64,000 nucleotides of DNA from Marinomonas aquimarina. Lineage in GTDB: Bacteria > Pseudomonadota > Gammaproteobacteria > Pseudomonadales > Marinomonadaceae. Of this stretch, positions 27,343-35,843 are shown piece by piece. The position numbers and the translations under genes were made by a program. Within the stretch, counting starts at the first letter, position 1; the number at the start of each line of letters is the position of its first letter. A model generated the notes under the pieces. The model had not been told where the DNA came from. It did not search any database and worked only from the letters and a program-made list of their open reading frames with translations. The stretch lies in NCBI RefSeq assembly GCF_900089755.1, contig NZ_FLOC01000008.1, positions 62,001 to 126,000 on the forward strand. The letters are read 5' to 3'.

Positions 27343-28350
27343 TTATAAAGGTGAAGCATTTTTGCGGATCACATCCATGATCTCAGAGCCAATCTCATCA
27401 TCCATTAGTGGCCATACTTTTTCGCGCGCAGCTTTAGCAAACTCACGAATTTGCTCATCGCTAGGCTCGAAGTATTCCATGCCTGCTTTTTGAGCTTCGG
27501 CAATGTAGTGATCATCTTGTTCTTTCGCTGCTTTGAACTGATCGTTCATGATTTCAGTCGCTGCTTCTTGAACAATTTTCTGCTCTTCTTCAGTCATGCC
27601 TTCCCAAGAATCGTAGTTCATAGAAAGAACACCAGTCATGAAGAAGTGTTTTGTTTGTACGTAGTAATCTAGAGAGTCACGGAAGTACTCGTAATCCCAG
27701 TAGATAACGTTACCGGCTTCACCGTCTACAACACCTGTTTGTAGTGCTGTGTACACTTCACCCCAGTCGATAGCCGCTGTTTGGTAACCTAGTGCTTGCA
27801 TCGTTTGTGGTGCTGGGAATACCGTCATAGTACGTACTTTAAGACCGTCAGCGTCTTCGATATTCAGCGCGTATTTACCGCGTGAGCCAACGCCGTTAAA
27901 GCCTTCAGGCCAAGGGCCGAAGAATTTCAAACCGATGTCTTGGTAAACGCCACCAAGCATGTTGTTTACCCAACCACCTGGGCTGTACGCTTTCAGCGCT
28001 TCATCCCAAGAAAGCGTCATGTAAGGTGTGTAAATAACGCCGATACGTTTGTCGTATGACGTCATAGGCCAGTTCAACATTACGTCTACATCGCCAGCAA
28101 CGTGAAGGTCAAACACTTCTTGCTGACCGCCTAGCTCGTTTTGGTAGAAAACGCGTGTCTCAATTTCACCGTTAGACTTCTGCTCAATCAGCTCACCCCA
28201 TTTTTTTAGGGCGTCACCTGCTGGTGAACCTGCAGTACCAGAATCCGTTGCTAAACGAAGTGTCAGTGCATCAGCGCTTGCACTCATCAAACATGCTGTT
28301 GCTACTGCTGTTGAAAGCAATGTTTTGAACTTGTTTTGGATGCCTTTCAT
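27343..28350 (-). CDS. TRAP transporter substrate-binding protein (DctP family)
   Basis: A 335-residue periplasmic protein with signal peptide MKGIQNKFKTLLSTAVATAC through SASADA. DctP landmarks: LRLATDSGTAGSPAGDALKKWGELIEQ, the long helix-spanning GEVYTALQTGVVDGEAGN and the conserved Arg segment (RTMTVFPAPQTM). Binds an organic anion whose identity is unclear; the conserved Arg implies a carboxylate. The gene uses optimal codons (AAC, GGT, CGT), consistent with high expression. First gene of the dctPQM operon. Confidence 0.92.
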   Translation of the reverse strand: MKGIQNKFKTLLSTAVATACLMSASADALTLRLATDSGTAGSPAGDALKKWGELIEQKSNGEIETRVFYQNELGGQQEVFDLHVAGDVDVMLNWPMTSYDKRIGVIYTPYMTLSWDEALKAYSPGGWVNNMLGGVYQDIGLKFFGPWPEGFNGVGSRGKYALNIEDADGLKVRTMTVFPAPQTMQALGYQTAAIDWGEVYTALQTGVVDGEAGNVIYWDYEYFRDSLDYYVQTKHFFMTGVLSMNYDSWEGMTEEEQKIVQEAATEIMNDQFKAAKEQDDHYIAEAQKAGMEYFEPSDEQIREFAKAAREKVWPLMDDEIGSEIMDVIRKNASPL

Positions 28351-28946
28351 GTAATTTGTTCCTTTCTTCTTTTGAATGCGAACAACACAAAGTTGACGCG
28401 AAAAGTACCTTAAATAACGTCAGGGCTAAGCGACCCGATACGCTATTCAATGCACCACCATCTATTGGAGCAGTCGTATACCCTGCTTACGACCTTTTCT
28501 TACACAATGATTACATAATTACACACTTTTAACATTAACAAAAGCTAATAAGCGACAATTAGGTAAAGCATTACCATCGCAAGCGACACCCGATTTCCAT
28601 TCAGGCCATCAATCAATGTTTCTTATTGTTAACATGAAAGTTGTTGAAAAATATTGATTTAGATCATTTTTTTGAGATGCCAGTGGGGGCTGGAAAAGAA
28701 AGGAAGACGCAAACAGAGCTATAACACCCAAAAAAGTGTCGCTAATAGATTAACTTAAATAGCGTCATATTGACGCTAGTCATTTTTAAGCATCAGAGGG
28801 GCTCCGACGCAGGATCAATATGCAATTTACGACAATTAGCAACTTCTAACCTATTAAATGACACAAAATAATAGTTACGTTTTGCAACATAGCCAGCTCA
28901 CAGCAACCCCAATGACCGTAAACTGACTACTTTTCAATCAATAGAG
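28351..28946. other. Long intergenic region upstream of the TRAP operon
   Basis: About 595 bp without a credible ORF. It contains a short hairpin AGCGTCA-TAT-TGACGCT at 28761-28777, and TTGATTTAGATCAT at 28654-28667, nine of ten matches to an FNR/Anr box (TTGAT-N4-ATCAA) some 305 bp from dctP. It probably holds the dctP promoter and a long leader. Confidence 0.5.
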
Positions 28947-29774
28947 TTAGCGTTTTTGCGTCGGACAAATCACCCGCTCCGCTTTCAGGTGGAACATTTC
29001 GACCTCTGGGTGACTAAAGAAGCCAACTTCCCATGGGTTCTTGGCAATAAAGCGCTCACGCACTTTTTCAAACAATGCACTGCCCTTAGGTATTTGATAC
29101 ACCTCGCCTGCGACAATGCTGTAATTCCACTCAATCGCATGCTCAAAGGTAAAGCTGGCACGGCCATCGATGGCAAAACAAGCCTGCGTCTCCCGTTTTA
29201 GAACTTGTTCCTTAAATGTGCCCTTGAAGGTGATAAAGAAAATATCGTCGTTACTGCTTGATAGGAAGGCCATGACAGTCGAGTGGGGTTGCTCCATGGC
29301 GTAGCTAAACAACACCCCCACTTTGTTATCTGACTCAGCCTCATCAATGTCCGGTAAGGTTTGTAAAGGCGAAATAGGGAGCGCTTGCAATGGGCGCCGA
29401 TCCGCTGGGAAAGCATAATCCGGCGCGCGGTATTGTTTCACAATCGAAGCACCGTAAAACACTTGATACTCCAAGGCGACCACGGTGACAGAAAAGCCAT
29501 GCGTTTCAACAACCCGACCTTTGAAAGAGCCACGATACACCTTAAGCTCCGCATCGTACTCAGATACACCTGTGCGATTATCGAGATGGATGGTGATCAG
29601 CTGATCGGGGAGTAATTGGTGCCCTTTAGGCAAAGATAAATGCAACTCCGTATCAGAACGGAACTCGACGCCACAAATCGCGATTTCCATATCATCTGAC
29701 ACTTCTGCGTCTTTGTAAGCCCCAGCCACCGCTAAGATACGATTGCCAAATAAACCTTCAAGTGTGTGTTTCAT
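28947..29774 (-). CDS. Two-domain protein with C-terminal FMN-binding split barrel
   Basis: A 275-residue soluble protein. The C-terminal half (about 155-275) reads as a PNPOx-like split beta barrel: GVLFSYAMEQPHSTVMAFLSSSNDDIFFITFKGTFKEQ, then CFAIDGRASF, then IEWNYSIVAGEVYQIP and KNPWEVGFFSHPEVEMFHL. This resembles flavin- or haem-binding domains that bind FMN and reduce substrates. The N-terminal half (about 1-140) is beta-rich and has the DNRTGVSEYDAELKVYRGSFKGRVVE shape of a PilZ-like barrel, but the RxxxR and DxSxxG signatures are absent, so c-di-GMP binding is doubtful. ATG with GAGGAGAT upstream. Divergent from the cupin gene. Confidence 0.7.
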   Translation of the reverse strand: MKHTLEGLFGNRILAVAGAYKDAEVSDDMEIAICGVEFRSDTELHLSLPKGHQLLPDQLITIHLDNRTGVSEYDAELKVYRGSFKGRVVETHGFSVTVVALEYQVFYGASIVKQYRAPDYAFPADRRPLQALPISPLQTLPDIDEAESDNKVGVLFSYAMEQPHSTVMAFLSSSNDDIFFITFKGTFKEQVLKRETQACFAIDGRASFTFEHAIEWNYSIVAGEVYQIPKGSALFEKVRERFIAKNPWEVGFFSHPEVEMFHLKAERVICPTQKR

Positions 29775-29979
29775 TTAGCATCTCCTCAGCTTAGAAACTT
29801 GTACTAATACAAAGTATAGGATCACAATTTTGTAGTGGGTACATGAGTTATTCATAGCAAGCTTGATTCAAGCACTAGATTACGACACGAATTACGCCAA
29901 TTTTAGTCGGAACGAGACAACCCATATGCACTCGACAGCTCTACAATGAATTATCTCTAACCTAATACATGGAACTGTC

Positions 29980-30324
29980 ATGTCTGATTTCATTACTGTA
30001 ATGCGCGAAACTTGCCCAACTCCAGTTGTTGATGCAACAAAATGGAAGCGTATCGAAGGCGAACCACACACTGTTAACCTAAACGCTTACCTATCTGAAG
30101 ATGGCAGCAAGATCATGGGTACTTGGATCTGTACTCCTGGCAAATTTGAAGTTGAATACGACAAATGGGAATTCTGCCACTTCCTAGAAGGTTACTGCAT
30201 CATCACGCCTGAAGGCGAAGAGCCAAAACACCTTAAAGGTGGTGACGTATTCGTAATCGAACCAGGTATGAAAGGTACTTGGGAAGTGGTTGAAACAGTT
30301 CGCAAATACTTCGTATTCGCATAA
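29980..30324 (+). CDS. Cupin domain protein (DUF861 type)
   Basis: A 114-residue single-domain cupin. The first cupin motif region is KWEFCHFLEGYCIITPEGEE and the second is HLKGGDVFVIEPGMKGTWEV, with VETVRKYFVF after it, the DUF861/Cupin_3 type. Canonical metal histidines are reduced to one (CHF), so metal binding is uncertain. Codon use is strongly biased to preferred codons, suggesting high expression. A terminator follows. DUF861 members include ureidoglycine aminohydrolases but most are uncharacterised, and nothing here ties it to purine degradation. Confidence 0.8.
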   Translation: MSDFITVMRETCPTPVVDATKWKRIEGEPHTVNLNAYLSEDGSKIMGTWICTPGKFEVEYDKWEFCHFLEGYCIITPEGEEPKHLKGGDVFVIEPGMKGTWEVVETVRKYFVFA

Positions 30325-30334
30325 GCAGCTGTGG

Positions 30335-30360
30335 GCGCCTGTTGCATTAACAGGCGCTTT
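30335..30360 (+). terminator. Terminator after the cupin gene
   Basis: Stem GCGCCTGTT pairing with AACAGGCGC around GCATT, followed by TTTATCACTTT. It starts 11 bp after the cupin stop codon. Confidence 0.8.
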
Positions 30361-30569
30361 ATCACTTTGCCTTATAATCGCAGTATCCCCTCCTCTCCCA
30401 CATTGCTTCGTGTTGCTATCCCCGCAAAGACTTTTTAACGCTTTGTTTACTTATGAAACTTAAATAAGCGTTCTTACAGGATACCCCCTTTAGTATCGAA
30501 TTGCTGATCACACTGTGCATTCCAACAGCAGGTTACGCCCTCACCAATGCTCTGCAAATTTCTGGCCCT

Positions 30570-32357
30570 TTAGCCATGGTGGTGAGCGGCATTTTCACGC
30601 TCCTCTTTAGAGAACACCTCTACACGATTGCGCCCTAGGGATTTCGCTAGGTATAACGCTTCATCCGCACGCCCAAACAAACGGTCAATACTGATCGCAC
30701 ACTCGCCTTCTTCACAGCACTGCGCAATGCCAGCCGACATGGTTACTTTGATGATTTGGTCATCGTTCACCTCAACTTGGAGTTGCTCCACAGCTTGGCA
30801 AATCTGCTCGGCAATAACGCGCGCTTGCCGTTTGGTTACCTCCGGCAGCATAATGGCAAACTCTTCACCGCCGATACGTCCCACTAGGTCCACATCATCG
30901 ACAATACTCAGCATCACCTGCGCTACCTTGACCAGTACCTTATCCCCTGCTTTGTGACCAAAACGATCATTAACCTGCTTAAAGTGGTCAATATCCATCA
31001 TGATCATGCAATAGAAGGTCTGTTCATCCGTAAAGCCCTCTAACGCTTTTCCAGCACATTCAAAAAAATGGCCGCGATTAGAAAGCCCAGTTAAATGATC
31101 ATAGTAGGCTCGTTTTTCAAGCGCGTGCAGCCCTCGTCGGTGTTCGATCGCGACACTGGCTAAGTTGCTGGTAAAATTGAGCAACTCTAGGCTTTGTTCG
31201 CTAGGGGCTGCTGGGTAGGGATAGTAAAGTGCAAAGGTACCAAGCACCTCCCCCGAACTTGATAAAATGGGATCTGACCAGCATGCCTTAACCGCCGCCA
31301 AATCCGCTAAGTGTGTATAGCCTTTCCAGTAAGTGCTTTGATAAATATCTTCCACCACCACGCGCTCTTTTCGATAAGCTGCGGTGCCACAAGAGCCGAG
31401 CGACGGCCCAGGAGGAATACCGTCAATCGCCTTCAGGTAACTATTAGGAAGATTGGGGGCCACATAACTGCGTAAGCGTTGCTCTTCATCCATCAACAAG
31501 ACACTGGCAATGGCATCTGGCAACTCGGATTCAACATGCTCTACCAATGCCAGCATGATGTCTTTTAACTTATCCCCCTTGGCGACCATCTCCAGTAACT
31601 TGTTGTTAATCTCTAGGCGCTCATGGATGTTGAAATAATCGGTCACATCACTGAAATTGACTAACCGGCGTTCCCCAACAAAGGTCACATTCAGCATCAC
31701 ATGACGCAATGAACCGTCCTTGCAAGTCACGACCAACTGGCGTGTTTTACTGAAGTCGCCGTGCTTTTGTGCTTCATGGCTCTCCTCATACCAAGGCATC
31801 AACACGGTTTCTCGGTAATGCTCATCCGGAAAAGCTTTCATAAACCAAACCCCTAGCGTAGGAATTTCAGCCAAGCTGTAACCAAACATGCGCTCAAAGG
31901 CGGGATTAATGTACTCGATTTCACGGGTGGTAGAATTCGACCAACCAATGGCCATAGGGGAAGCTTGTAACACGTCTTTGAGTTGGAAGGGGGCATCATG
32001 CACTGGTGAGCGGCGCTGGGATTTAGCCAGCGCTGCACTCACCTTTAGACTAATCAACTGCGCCAGGATATCTAATAGGGCGCTAATATTGTCAGCTGGT
32101 AAGCCCAAGTCGCCGTTTGACTCATCATGAGCCAGCACACAAATCATAAACGGCTGACAGCCATCCACGTCCACCGAACGTCGATAACTCTGCTTTTCAG
32201 CTGGCCACTTAGGACTTGTACGCGCTTTCGCTAAAACCTGCCCTGCATCATCCATAAGGTAAGCCATCTCTGGAATCATCGCGTAGAAGCTGTCCAGCAC
32301 CTTAGACAAGCTATCTTCATCCACTATTTCTAGTAGTGGCAACGCCTCATTAGACAT
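30570..32357 (-). CDS. Diguanylate cyclase with PAS and GAF sensor domains
   Basis: A 595-residue soluble regulator. Domains: N-terminal unrecognised region with a Cys-poor sensor (about 1-115), PAS (about 130-235, MFGYSLAEIPTLGVWFMKAF), GAF (about 255-400, GPSLGSCGTAAYRKERVVVE) and GGDEF (about 425-590) with the active-site GGEEF. The GAF sequence GPSLGSCGTAAYR is typical of GAF domains in sensor cyclases. No RxxD inhibitory site lies five residues upstream (DDVD instead). The product is cyclic di-GMP. The start is put at ATG 32357 (two codons after GTG 32363). No neighbour is co-transcribed with it. Confidence 0.88.
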   Translation of the reverse strand: MSNEALPLLEIVDEDSLSKVLDSFYAMIPEMAYLMDDAGQVLAKARTSPKWPAEKQSYRRSVDVDGCQPFMICVLAHDESNGDLGLPADNISALLDILAQLISLKVSAALAKSQRRSPVHDAPFQLKDVLQASPMAIGWSNSTTREIEYINPAFERMFGYSLAEIPTLGVWFMKAFPDEHYRETVLMPWYEESHEAQKHGDFSKTRQLVVTCKDGSLRHVMLNVTFVGERRLVNFSDVTDYFNIHERLEINNKLLEMVAKGDKLKDIMLALVEHVESELPDAIASVLLMDEEQRLRSYVAPNLPNSYLKAIDGIPPGPSLGSCGTAAYRKERVVVEDIYQSTYWKGYTHLADLAAVKACWSDPILSSSGEVLGTFALYYPYPAAPSEQSLELLNFTSNLASVAIEHRRGLHALEKRAYYDHLTGLSNRGHFFECAGKALEGFTDEQTFYCMIMMDIDHFKQVNDRFGHKAGDKVLVKVAQVMLSIVDDVDLVGRIGGEEFAIMLPEVTKRQARVIAEQICQAVEQLQVEVNDDQIIKVTMSAGIAQCCEEGECAISIDRLFGRADEALYLAKSLGRNRVEVFSKEERENAAHHHG

Positions 32358-32435
32358 ATGCACTCACACTCTACTGATTTCTACATTTCATCTTAGTGCA
32401 CAGCGCACTGATAGGTATTGTTTTCATTACAATAA

Positions 32436-32924
32436 TTAACGAATTAGACAGCTCATGATATGCTGCGGGCCAACCGGGCCACCTGAATAGAGCGCCCCCG
32501 TGTCTTGGTAGCCACACTTTTCGTAGCAGCGATAAGCACCAGGATTGCGACAATTCACAGTGAGATACAATACTGCGATGTCGGGATAAAAGCGCTGCAT
32601 CCATTGCGGCAGCTGAGTCAACGCTTGCGTGGCAACGCCCTGACCTTGAAACGCTCGATCGACCATCACCATACGTACCCCGGCGCCATTGTCAGGACAA
32701 AAGTCATGCAGTGCGGCGTAGTTAAGATCGACAAAGAAAAAACCTGCTAACTGGTCATTATGTAACATGACAAAGGGTCGCTCTGATGGCGCCAACTGCT
32801 GCGCTAACGCTAAGGCATCAGGCACCGCAAACTCTTCCTGCTCTGGTCGCACTGTCAACTGTGCCAGTGCCTCAAAATGCTGCTCTGCCAAGGGCGCTAT
32901 GGTAATCGTGTATTGCTGCGACAT
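32436..32924 (-). CDS. GNAT-family N-acetyltransferase
   Basis: A 162-residue soluble enzyme. Acetyl-CoA binding motif A is VMVDRAFQGQGVATQALTQL, with VNCRNPGAYRCYEKCGYQDTG as motif B, both clear. ATG 32924 (MSQQYTITIAPL) is chosen, as the longer frame starts from a TTG. The substrate could be a small amine, an amino acid or a protein; it cannot be read from the sequence. The closely spaced Cys-Tyr-Glu-Lys-Cys-Gly motif at the end is family-typical. Confidence 0.85.
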   Translation of the reverse strand: MSQQYTITIAPLAEQHFEALAQLTVRPEQEEFAVPDALALAQQLAPSERPFVMLHNDQLAGFFFVDLNYAALHDFCPDNGAGVRMVMVDRAFQGQGVATQALTQLPQWMQRFYPDIAVLYLTVNCRNPGAYRCYEKCGYQDTGALYSGGPVGPQHIMSCLIR

Positions 32925-33099
32925 ACGCGTGTCCCACTTTTTCAATCTAATCTGGATTGATGCATACTAACGCAAATTTTTGGAAGGCATAGGCTAACTG
33001 TCGCATTCTTGCATCCGTTTGGTGCGTTTACGATAAATTTACTTTATTACTTGATTGACCTTGGCTTTGTAAGCCATTGACTGCAATAAAGGAGACATA

Positions 33100-33522
33100 A
33101 TGAGCACCAGCGCCCGCAACCAATTTAACGCTATCATTCGCACACTAAATGATGGGGCCGTAAACTCAGAAGTCATTTTGGATATTGGTGCCGAGCAATC
33201 GCTAGTGGCCATCATCACCCAAGCAAGTCGCAAAAGCCATGACCTTAAAGTGGGACAAACGTGCACAGCCTTGATTAAGGCATCATCCGTCATTCTAAGC
33301 AGTGATACCAAGATCACCACCAGTGCTCGCAACAAACTCGTTGGCACCATCTCAACGATTGAAACTGGGGCGGTGAACTCAGACATCACGTTAGACATTG
33401 GTGGCGGTCTGCGCGTTAGCGCGGTGGTGACCAACGCCAGCACACAAGCGCTAGGGTTAGCGGTTGGCAATTCAGCCTGTGCGCTATTCAAAGCCCCGAG
33501 CGTTATTCTAATGGTTAGCTAA
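33100..33522 (+). CDS. Molbindin: stand-alone di-Mop molybdate/tungstate-binding protein
   Basis: A 140-residue cytoplasmic protein made only of two tandem TOBE/Mop domains: SARNQFNAIIRTLNDGAVNS near residue 4 and SARNKLVGTISTIETGAVNS near residue 73, each followed by VxxxITxxS. Molbindins bind several oxyanions per oligomer and act as intracellular molybdate stores. The sequence is close to the C-terminal half of ModE at 21342, including the FKAPSVIL ending. A weak AAAGGAG ribosome-binding site precedes ATG 33100. No ModE box is visible upstream. Confidence 0.9.
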   Translation: MSTSARNQFNAIIRTLNDGAVNSEVILDIGAEQSLVAIITQASRKSHDLKVGQTCTALIKASSVILSSDTKITTSARNKLVGTISTIETGAVNSDITLDIGGGLRVSAVVTNASTQALGLAVGNSACALFKAPSVILMVS

Positions 33523-33550
33523 CGCTTAGCGAATCTCGCATCGACTATGA

Positions 33551-34864
33551 TCACGCCAGCGATGCTTCCCCGACACCACATTTCCCAGCACGCTTAATGG
33601 TATACATGGCATGGTCGGCTGCTTGTATGATTTCGTCCAAGGTTTGACCGTGTAACTGATGGAAGGCCACGCCGATGCTGGCACTGATTTTAATGGTACA
33701 ACATGGGGAAACTTCGATCGGCATTTGAATGTGTGCCAGTAAGTCTTTGGCAATCTGGTGTACTAGGTTTTGTTCAGCGACCTTGTCCAGCCAAATCAAA
33801 AACTCATCGCCACCTAAGCGTACGGCTTTGCCCTTGCCGTCTGCCGCTTGGCTTAGGCGTCGTGCGACTTCCGTTAACACTTGGTTGCCCGTCTCATGGC
33901 CGCAACTATCATTCACTTCTTTGAAGCCATCCAAATCTATGTACAACACCGCCAAAGGATGGCCTGATTGCTGCACCGAGCGCATCAACGACTGCTCTTG
34001 GTCGATCAAATAACGCAGCGATGGAATGCCTGTGACCGCATCATAGTGAGCCAGTTGACGTAGCTCTTCTTGAGCCATTTCCGCCGCTGCTAAGGCATCG
34101 TGTAACGGGGTCACATCGTATTCCGACATCAACAATAAAAAGTCACCGGACAGTGGGTGGCGTGTCATGCGCACATCCAAGGTGTGAATTCGCTCTCCTT
34201 GGGCGGTGTGGACATGATGCGTCCATTGGCCGCCTTTTTGCGCAATGGCTTGGGCTAACATCGCCCTCCCCTCGGCAGGATTGACGAAGCGCTCCAAAAA
34301 AAAGTTCCCTTGGCGCAGCTCGTTACGATGGATGTGCTTATAGGCTTCTGTCGCCGCAGGGTTCTCTACCACAGGCTCACCTTCAAACGTAAAAATGGTG
34401 ACGGCCACATTGGTATAGCGCATCGCTTCCACCAACAGCAGGTTCTCAGGCGTTTCCCCAAGGTTCACCTCCTCGTTAATAAAAGCAATGATGCCACGGT
34501 GCTTTTCTGGCCCCAGCAATACCGCACGATGGCGCATATACAGGGTCTTTGGCTTACCATTTGGGTAGGTCGTCCAAGGGTCAATGGTGAGACCGTTTTG
34601 TACGGCTAATTCAAAGGTCTGCGCGGTGCGATCTTTGGCCCCTTGCGTATCACCAGACAAGTCTTTGTTGATCAGCTCATCCACATGATTCAGGCCCCAG
34701 AATTTCACCGCCGCAGAGTTGCCCCACCACCAACCGTGTTTATCCAGATCAAAAAACCACACCACATCAGGTATTAACTCATATAACGCCACTTCGGAAT
34801 GGTCTTTGATATGCACCAAATGGTCATAGGATTGGGCGGCTAAGGCGGTTGGCGAGTCGGTCAT
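33551..34864 (-). CDS. PAS-GGDEF diguanylate cyclase
   Basis: A 437-residue soluble regulator with two PAS-like regions (about 25-115, ELIPDVVWFFDLDKHGWWWGN; about 140-245, VTIFTFEGEPVVENPAATEAY) and a GGDEF domain (about 270-430) whose catalytic motif is an intact GGDEF (VRLGGDEFLIWL). The residues upstream of GGDEF (DGKGKAVRL) lack the RxxD inhibitory motif. Product cyclic di-GMP. Starts at ATG 34864; convergent with the molbindin gene. Confidence 0.88.
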   Translation of the reverse strand: MTDSPTALAAQSYDHLVHIKDHSEVALYELIPDVVWFFDLDKHGWWWGNSAAVKFWGLNHVDELINKDLSGDTQGAKDRTAQTFELAVQNGLTIDPWTTYPNGKPKTLYMRHRAVLLGPEKHRGIIAFINEEVNLGETPENLLLVEAMRYTNVAVTIFTFEGEPVVENPAATEAYKHIHRNELRQGNFFLERFVNPAEGRAMLAQAIAQKGGQWTHHVHTAQGERIHTLDVRMTRHPLSGDFLLLMSEYDVTPLHDALAAAEMAQEELRQLAHYDAVTGIPSLRYLIDQEQSLMRSVQQSGHPLAVLYIDLDGFKEVNDSCGHETGNQVLTEVARRLSQAADGKGKAVRLGGDEFLIWLDKVAEQNLVHQIAKDLLAHIQMPIEVSPCCTIKISASIGVAFHQLHGQTLDEIIQAADHAMYTIKRAGKCGVGEASLA

Positions 34865-34951
34865 GAAGCTTCCTAGTGACAGGCAGTGTCTACGTTGGCC
34901 TTTTGTTATAGCCCGATTCGCCTTTTAAGCCAACCCCTGAGGTCAACAACT

Positions 34952-35554
34952 TTAGGGACGCGCTATAGCTTCTAACGCTTTCGTGAAGCTGTAAAAGTCG
35001 CCCCCCATCTTGCCGACACTGTCCAGTGCATGCTGATTAATGGCACCGTCTTGGTATAAATGATCGGCGACATACACCGACACCACATCCAACAATACCA
35101 AACTGCCATTGCCTGGCTGCTCGCCGATGCGCACCACTTCTCGAAGTCGACACTCGTAGCGCACCGGAGCGGCTACGACAGACAACGGCGCCACACTTTG
35201 GCTCGACTCGGAGGCAATGTCTGCGACATCAAACTCGCTTTGCTCAGAGGGTAAATTGGCACACGTTAGGTTCATCTTTTCTAATGCCGCCGAATCCACG
35301 ATATGCACCACACATTCTTTGGTCGCCATAAGGTTTTTCAGCGTATCTTTGTCTTGCCCAGTTTGCGGATTGACTTGGGTATAGCTCAGTACTGGCGGAT
35401 TCACACTCACCACACTAAAAAACGAGTAAGGAGCAAGGTTATGAACACCCGACTCGGACACAGTGCTGATCCAAGCAATGGGACGGGGCGTTACTCCCCC
35501 CACCAATAAGCGATAAATCTCGGGGGTTGTTAATGACTCTGCCGCAATATTCAT
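34952..35554 (-). CDS. Flavin reductase-like FMN-binding protein
   Basis: A 200-residue enzyme of the flavin reductase/DIM6 type. TPRPIAWISTVSESGVHNLAPYSFF and VNPPVLSYTQV with KDTLKNLMATKECVVHIVD are typical of the NADH:FMN oxidoreductase split-barrel group. ATG 35554 with AAGGAGACC ribosome-binding site. Substrate unknown; members provide reduced flavin to monooxygenases or act alone. No monooxygenase gene is adjacent. Confidence 0.85.
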   Translation of the reverse strand: MNIAAESLTTPEIYRLLVGGVTPRPIAWISTVSESGVHNLAPYSFFSVVSVNPPVLSYTQVNPQTGQDKDTLKNLMATKECVVHIVDSAALEKMNLTCANLPSEQSEFDVADIASESSQSVAPLSVVAAPVRYECRLREVVRIGEQPGNGSLVLLDVVSVYVADHLYQDGAINQHALDSVGKMGGDFYSFTKALEAIARP

Positions 35555-35655
35555 AAGGTCTCCTTCCTATTCGTGAAACTTTAAATTAGCTTAAACTTAT
35601 ATAACATTCATCTCTGATTCAAGATGACTTACCTCTATGATGACACGAGACAATA

Positions 35656-35683
35656 AAAAACCGGAGGCTAAGCTCCGGTTTTT
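35656..35683. terminator. Hairpin terminator
   Basis: AAAACCGGAG pairing with CTCCGGTTTT around GCTAAG. It lies in the gap between the flavin reductase start and the alcohol dehydrogenase end. There is no gene ending just to its left on the plus strand, so its upstream partner is unclear. Confidence 0.65.
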
Positions 35684-35798
35684 AAGTACTTTGAATAATC
35701 TAAAAAGAACCAAATAAGTTAGCCAGAGATTCCATAACCAGCTCTAAGCAAGCGCTTGAAAAATATGAAGGAAGGTGAAGAGTAGCAGGGCAATAAAA

Positions 35799-35826
35799 AA
35801 AACAGCGGCTAAAGCCGCTGTTTTAT
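35799..35826 (-). terminator. Terminator of the alcohol dehydrogenase gene
   Basis: Stem AAACAGCGGCT pairing with AGCCGCTGTTT around AA. It lies about 18 bp after the stop codon of the gene ending at 35844 and is T-rich on the minus strand. Confidence 0.8.
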
Positions 35827-35843
35827 AGATTAAGCGAATTCTA

